This document shows, in pieces, positions 60,801 through 64,000 of a DNA stretch of 64,000 nt. The stretch comes from Smittia aterrima (lineage: Eukaryota > Arthropoda > Insecta > Diptera > Chironomidae), in NCBI GenBank assembly GCA_033063855.1, contig CP093829.1:20119537-20183536 (forward strand). Direction: 5' to 3'. Below the pieces are notes generated by a model, which worked only from the letters and a program-made list of their open reading frames with translations, did no database searches and had not been told where the DNA came from. A program made the position numbers and the translations under genes. Position 1 is the first letter of the stretch. Each line of letters starts with the position of its first letter.

Positions 60801-63538
60801 CTTTGTATACGGGTTTGGTCTGTCCTTGAACCATTTTTGTTCTGTTTACTTCTTTCTTAGAATTTCGGTTGCAAAAAAAAGTCGAAAATTTCAAAATTGG
60901 CTGTAGCTTTGCGGAGATTAAATCACGGTACGTAAGTGCGCAGTGTGAGAACAGAGAATTCTAGGTTGTTGCCTGAGTTGCCAGTAGAGTTTCTACAGAT
61001 GTTCAACGAGCTGAGGGAGAAGAAATTCATAGTCGTAGTTACATCAGCCAATTCAGTGTTGTTTTGATCGCAAGCGAGATTGCCATAAAATGTAAATCTT
61101 TATGTTTGCGACTCTTTATTCAAATGGAAATGAGTCGCTGCTCACTGCCGCAATAAAAAATGTTCGCAAAACCTGATTTTTATTTTCAGATCATTTTTTA
61201 TTGCAATCTCGAGGCTCGTCGTTCAGTGGCGGTCCTCGCAATTCGATTTAAATTCTTTTTGGCAATTGCGAGATCTCGATGCTTACCAGAAATCGAAAAT
61301 GATGTTTTGCCTCTGTCTGAGAGTCGAGTCGTGAGTAACTATCATTGACACACAAATTTGAGAGCGATTCCGAGATATTCAATTGACGAAATGAATTGTT
61401 AACTTTTTTTGCACTTTGACGTGAAACTTTCTTTGCTTTAATTGCTTTTTAGGCTGATAACTGGTTTTGCTTTTTTAGCTTCGAAACTTATTTGCGATGC
61501 TTTGTGAGGAACTTTCAAAATGAAACTGAGTTGTCGATGTTGGAGACGCTTTTCTTTTATACAATCGGGCCTCACGCTCCCCTCCACACACGACAGAGAT
61601 ATTTTTTATGCAAATCGTCTTTATGGTGATTCGAACAGTCGAATCTTCTTTTCGCAGATCTTGGTAATTTTCCACAGGAGGGAACAGACGAGAACCGGTG
61701 GGTTCTCGTAATAAAATCGAAAACATCGTAAAAGTGAATTTAGGTTTCAGCGAAAAATTATAAATAAAACTTCCGATCGAAGTTATAGAATTTTTCAAGA
61801 AGTTTTCTTGAAGGCAATTGAAACGAGTTTTGAATTAAATTTGAATTGCAAAATTCCTTTACCTTGAAAGCTTCACACGTCATTCGATTCTATCGAAATT
61901 AAAACACTTCTGATATTGCATTCTCGATCAAGGGAAGATTCACACATGACTCGAGATCATCGAACCCACGCGAACAAAGTTCAGACACAGCAGTCACGTT
62001 GCAATGCAGTGAAGAACGTTTGAAGCAGATGCGAGCGGTTGTCAAGTGAAATTCTATTCGATTATTCACTGTAAAATCACATGCTCGTAAAACCGGATTG
62101 CGTAAAAACACCGGTTGTCGTCACAGAAAATTTAGAGCTTCTTGGAAATTCTCTCTTCTCCTAAGAATTAGTTTGGGATTTTTTTCTGTTATCATCGATG
62201 GTCGTTAGATTGTTTACTCATTCCATCGGTCAAAGCGTGGCTGCACGGGTTATAGAAGGAAAGAAGAAACCCTGGAGTTGACTTGTGTTCATGCACGTTC
62301 GCAAAAGGATGACGTTCGGAGTAAATGTTATTCAATTTTGAAAGAGACTTGTTTATGATGAAAGTTTCGAAGTTTGCTCTATTGAACCGAGATCAATATC
62401 ATAAACTAATCTCGTTCGATGATGAAAACACTTCCCGAGGATGGTAGCCAAAGCGTTGGCTTACACGTTCATGCATAAGCTTTTGTTGAAAGGTCAAAAA
62501 CATCGAACCTTTCGACCTGTGATGCTCTTAACTTGACATGGAAGGAAATAGATTCAATTTCAAGCCAATTTCTTGTCGTAAATAGAGAAGCAACCCGGAA
62601 GGAAAACACTTTACTAGGGAGTTTCTTCTTCTTGTCGAAAGATAAAAGTAAACAGAAAGCTTAAGATAAACTTAATGAATTATAACGTTCTCTATCGCTT
62701 CTGTTGTCGAAGATTGTTTGAACAAGCAAGGAAACGACTTTAAGAATTATCGTAACGCGCAAGTGATGGTCGAAGCTCTTGTTTCTTACAAATTGCTTAC
62801 AAGAAGCGACAATATCACAAGAAATTATGTTCGCATCAAAAAAAACAAAGTAAAAGTTTCTTCGACAAAGTTTTTAGCTCACACATGAGAAACGAACGAA
62901 CGAATGTTTTCAAAAGTAAACTTTATCCCGTTGCGAATAAAAGCAATTTTAATGGAAAATTCAACTCACTCGTTTCCATCGCCACGTCTTGTCCTAAATG
63001 CTTAATAGCATAGAGCAACAAGAAGCCGTACGAGAGTTGGAACCCTGTGGTTAATATGTGAGCGAGGAAAGCCACGCTACAGACGATCCAACCCCAATCT
63101 GCAGACAAAAAAAATTGGAAGAGAGAAAAGTTGCACAGGTTTAATGAAGTTTTCAAGTTCCCTTTGAGGTTTAATCTCTTCGCTGCTTTTTTTTCGAGAC
63201 TTACCACCGTCGGGGTAATAGTGCTGAAAGAGAATTAAAAGAAAGAAATCCATTAGAAATTAAAGCTCTCGAGTTGTTTAATCTTCCTCAATAACTCATA
63301 AAAAGATTTTCTCGTTTCTGAATTAAAACTTTTCTCTTACCTGTCTGATTGCATTAGCGTCGACACCGGATCTTCTTAGTCCAGGAATGCTGTGATGAAA
63401 CCTGTTAAAGTCCTGCTCAAGCAGCGTCGGACAAGCTGAGTCTTCTTCCTCAATCAGTCTCGCGTTCGGATCGAAACCTTTAAAGAGAATTGAAATCGTC
63501 GAATCAAAAACCTGTTCCTCACTCTCATTGACATGCAT
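27835..63538 (-). CDS. SLC16/monocarboxylate-transporter-like MFS protein, spanning a 32 kb intron
   Basis: Twelve coding exons: 63341-63538, 63205-63223, 62970-63098, 30431-30604, 30012-30171, 29708-29849, 29265-29405, 28923-29208, 28798-28857, 28552-28738, 28109-28441 and 27835-28051. They sum to 2,046 nt, 681 aa, in frame throughout. Residues 1-66 are a cytosolic acidic leader. A 19-nt exon supplies HYYPDG, giving the SLC16 entry motif as PDGDWGWIV. TM1 is followed by METS|WLGAG across the big intron, matching the family's ETSWIG. HYFKRRR...MAGEGVG is the TM4-5 signature, and YSLKMLALERVRGKFFTRAWG and the following TM pair complete the 12-TM fold. Exons 11-12 encode a cytosolic tail of about 180 residues rich in His, Gln, Tyr and Asn (HHHHY, HHHQQQQH). 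The family moves lactate, pyruvate, ketone bodies or related solutes across the plasma membrane; the substrate is not predictable here. Confidence 0.88.
30605..33754. other. Gene-free intronic stretch before neur exon 1A
   Basis: AT-rich with a short (TC)8 run at 33423-33438. No coding sequence was recognised. It is probably upstream regulatory DNA of neur. Confidence 0.4.
33755..33881 (+). CDS. neur: neuralized alternative first coding exon (isoform 1)
   Basis: ATG at 33755 opens 42 codons plus one base before a GTGAGT donor. The phase (1) equals that of the other first exon, so it can splice to the acceptor at 50356 and read into PRTSSSC. The peptide (MSSTKKATKRVSTIG...RTMNRTSS) is basic and Ser/Thr-rich but lacks the KKIKKR membrane-binding motif of the other isoform. 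The isoform would be 642 aa. Drosophila neur also has isoforms with different N-termini. Supported by splice phase and open frame, not by transcripts. Confidence 0.65.
33882..40967. other. Gene-free stretch between the neur alternative first exons
   Basis: About 7.1 kb without recognisable exons. Open frames such as 35485-35928 show no conserved features. The second neur promoter probably lies at the right end. Confidence 0.4.
40968..52281 (+). CDS. neur: Neuralized E3 ubiquitin ligase (polybasic isoform)
   Basis: Exons 40968-41130, 50356-51833 and 51958-52281 encode 654 aa (Drosophila Neur 754). The first exon ends in MKVLKKIKKRMGL, the polybasic motif that in Drosophila (LLKKIKKRFGL) binds phosphoinositides and places Neur at the plasma membrane. 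NHR1 starts at about residue 68 (LPPLTFHSVHGDNIRISRDG), and NHR2 at about 290 (YQPIKFHSLVGRNIVLTHD). A C-terminal C3HC4 RING runs from C599 (CTVCFVNPINSVLYRCGHMC...CPICREPI), ending IRVYKS. NHR1 is known to bind Delta; the RING ubiquitinates it and drives its endocytosis in the Notch signal-sending cell. Bearded-family proteins inhibit it. The gene sits inside, and antisense to, an SLC16-like intron. Its own first introns are long, 9.2 kb from this exon. Poly(A) signal at 52728-52733. Confidence 0.95.
41131..50355 (+). other. Long neur intron, gene-free
   Basis: 9.2 kb with no recognisable exon on either strand. It contains RCAGSTG-type E-boxes at 44911, 45831 and 47013 that might serve proneural control of neur. 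This is only a suggestion, since such motifs are frequent. Confidence 0.4.
53429..53442. repeat. (CA)7 microsatellite
   Basis: A short dinucleotide run inside the SLC16-like intron. Confidence 0.9.
60431..60447. repeat. (GA)8 microsatellite
   Basis: A short dinucleotide run inside the SLC16-like intron, next to the small nested gene. Confidence 0.9.
60631..60834 (-). CDS. Small basic protein of unknown function, nested gene
   Basis: A single exon encodes 67 aa from an ATG in good context (ACAAAAATGG) at 60834. The frame is open further upstream to 60894, but the internal ATG has the better context. The peptide (starting MVQGQTKPVYKAP, ending KHFKSLHIC) is Lys-rich, has no signal peptide or hydrophobic segment, and contains GADRKEMMKTGAEKKQSDPW. 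A minus-strand AATAAA sits 64 nt past the stop. It lies inside the SLC16-like intron on the same strand. I do not recognise the family. Start context, gene-like composition and a poly(A) signal favour a real gene, but a chance frame cannot be excluded. It could be a retrocopy. Confidence 0.5.
   Translation of the reverse strand: MVQGQTKPVYKAPTFATKDQAIYKKSQCEFKGADRKEMMKTGAEKKQSDPWGSTFKNEKHFKSLHIC
60835..62969. other. Gene-free right end of the large intron
   Basis: No coding sequence was recognised. Open frames at 61160-61348 and 61475-61798 lack conserved features. Confidence 0.4.
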
Positions 63539-64000
63539 TTTTCATAAATAAAAATTAAATTTTTATTACGAGTTTCCAATTCAATTAATTGATTTCATTT
63601 AGCAAGGCCAATGGGCAGAGCAATCGAATAAAATTGCAATCAAGTCGTCCTTTATTAATCAACATTCTGTTGCTAAGCGTGAAGCGCGATATCCTCACGC
63701 GATTTAATTAATTTTCCGCGCAACTACTGAAAGCTCTGGGACGTGTACGACAACCATGATCACAAAGCGGATGATGCAATACTCGTTCTCAGTTAATTGA
63801 GCAAGAAAAATATTTTTGCACACGTCTCTTCTTCTGACAACTGTCCCCAAAGAGGAATGAAGAATCTACAATGGTAAGCTCGTCTCTTGTCTGTTGGATC
63901 GCTTTTGTTTTCCTTTGGAACGTGAAGCAACAGCAAATGATTCCGGACGATGATGTTGACAAAAGGGATTTCTTAACGCTGCTCTTATATTTTTTCTACT
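63539..64000. other. Right window edge: upstream of the SLC16-like gene, possible secretory ORF start
   Basis: The SLC16-like start codon at 63538 has an in-frame stop a few codons upstream, so it is a credible start. On the plus strand an ATG at 63871 opens a frame that runs to the window end: MVSSSLVCWIAFVFLW, then a polar stretch with DVDKRD. This resembles a signal peptide and a dibasic site. The ATG is also part of a possible splice donor (ATG|GTAAGC), so it is not called as a gene. Confidence 0.25.

Larger units (their letters stand above)
30605..62969 (-). other. Third intron of the SLC16-like gene (32,365 bp), hosting neur
   Basis: The donor side is ACGA|GTGAGT (read on minus at 62969) and the acceptor CTTTCTAG ends at 30605. 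The joined codon gives S-W inside a conserved SLC16 motif, so the pairing is well supported by phase and homology. Inside lie neur on the plus strand and a small minus-strand gene at 60631-60834. Confidence 0.8.

Overview
The window looks like nuclear DNA of a nematoceran fly, most likely a chironomid midge or close relative. The evidence is AT-rich sequence, compact genes with 50-70 bp GT-AG introns, AATAAA poly(A) signals, and conserved proteins whose best-remembered relatives are dipteran (a Neuralized with the fly polybasic N-terminus, a PNT-only Edl/Mae, F-box/LRR and TIL-domain families). No database search was possible. Species placement is inference; gene models were built by hand from splice sites, reading phase and remembered family motifs.

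Left part (1-8.8 kb): a gene-poor flank holds a three-copy tandem repeat with perfect tRNA B-box cores (about 1.06-1.58 kb). It is followed by edl/mae, with a probable non-coding first exon near 4.7 kb and coding exons at 8285-8793. Next comes a compact gene-rich block (9-27 kb): an intronless F-box/LRR gene; CPTP (ceramide-1-phosphate transfer protein); five tandem minus-strand genes for small secreted two-domain TIL proteins; CFP1/CXXC1 (minus) head-to-head with the mitochondrial zinc transporter SLC30A9/ZnT9 (plus); arylsulfatase B; and three tandem genes for very small proteins with a signal peptide and a hydrophobic, GPI-anchor-like tail.

Right part (27.8-63.5 kb): one minus-strand SLC16/monocarboxylate-transporter-like gene in twelve coding exons. 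Its third intron is about 32.4 kb. That intron contains the whole neuralized gene on the opposite strand (two alternative first coding exons at 33.8 and 41.0 kb, NHR-NHR-RING body at 50.4-52.3 kb) and a small 67-codon gene at 60.6 kb. The remainder of the intron has no recognisable gene and probably holds neur regulatory DNA.

Most noteworthy: a CFP1 whose CXXC finger seems to have lost its second zinc cluster and DNA-binding loop; a five-gene TIL cluster in which every gene has a TTTTATC box exactly 26 nt before a putative initiator and a 14-15 nt leader, with disulfide-pair losses that follow the known TIL pairing; an apparently undescribed three-gene family of tiny anchored proteins; and the nested neur/SLC16 arrangement. 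No CRISPR array, prokaryotic element, viral gene or intact transposon was recognised.
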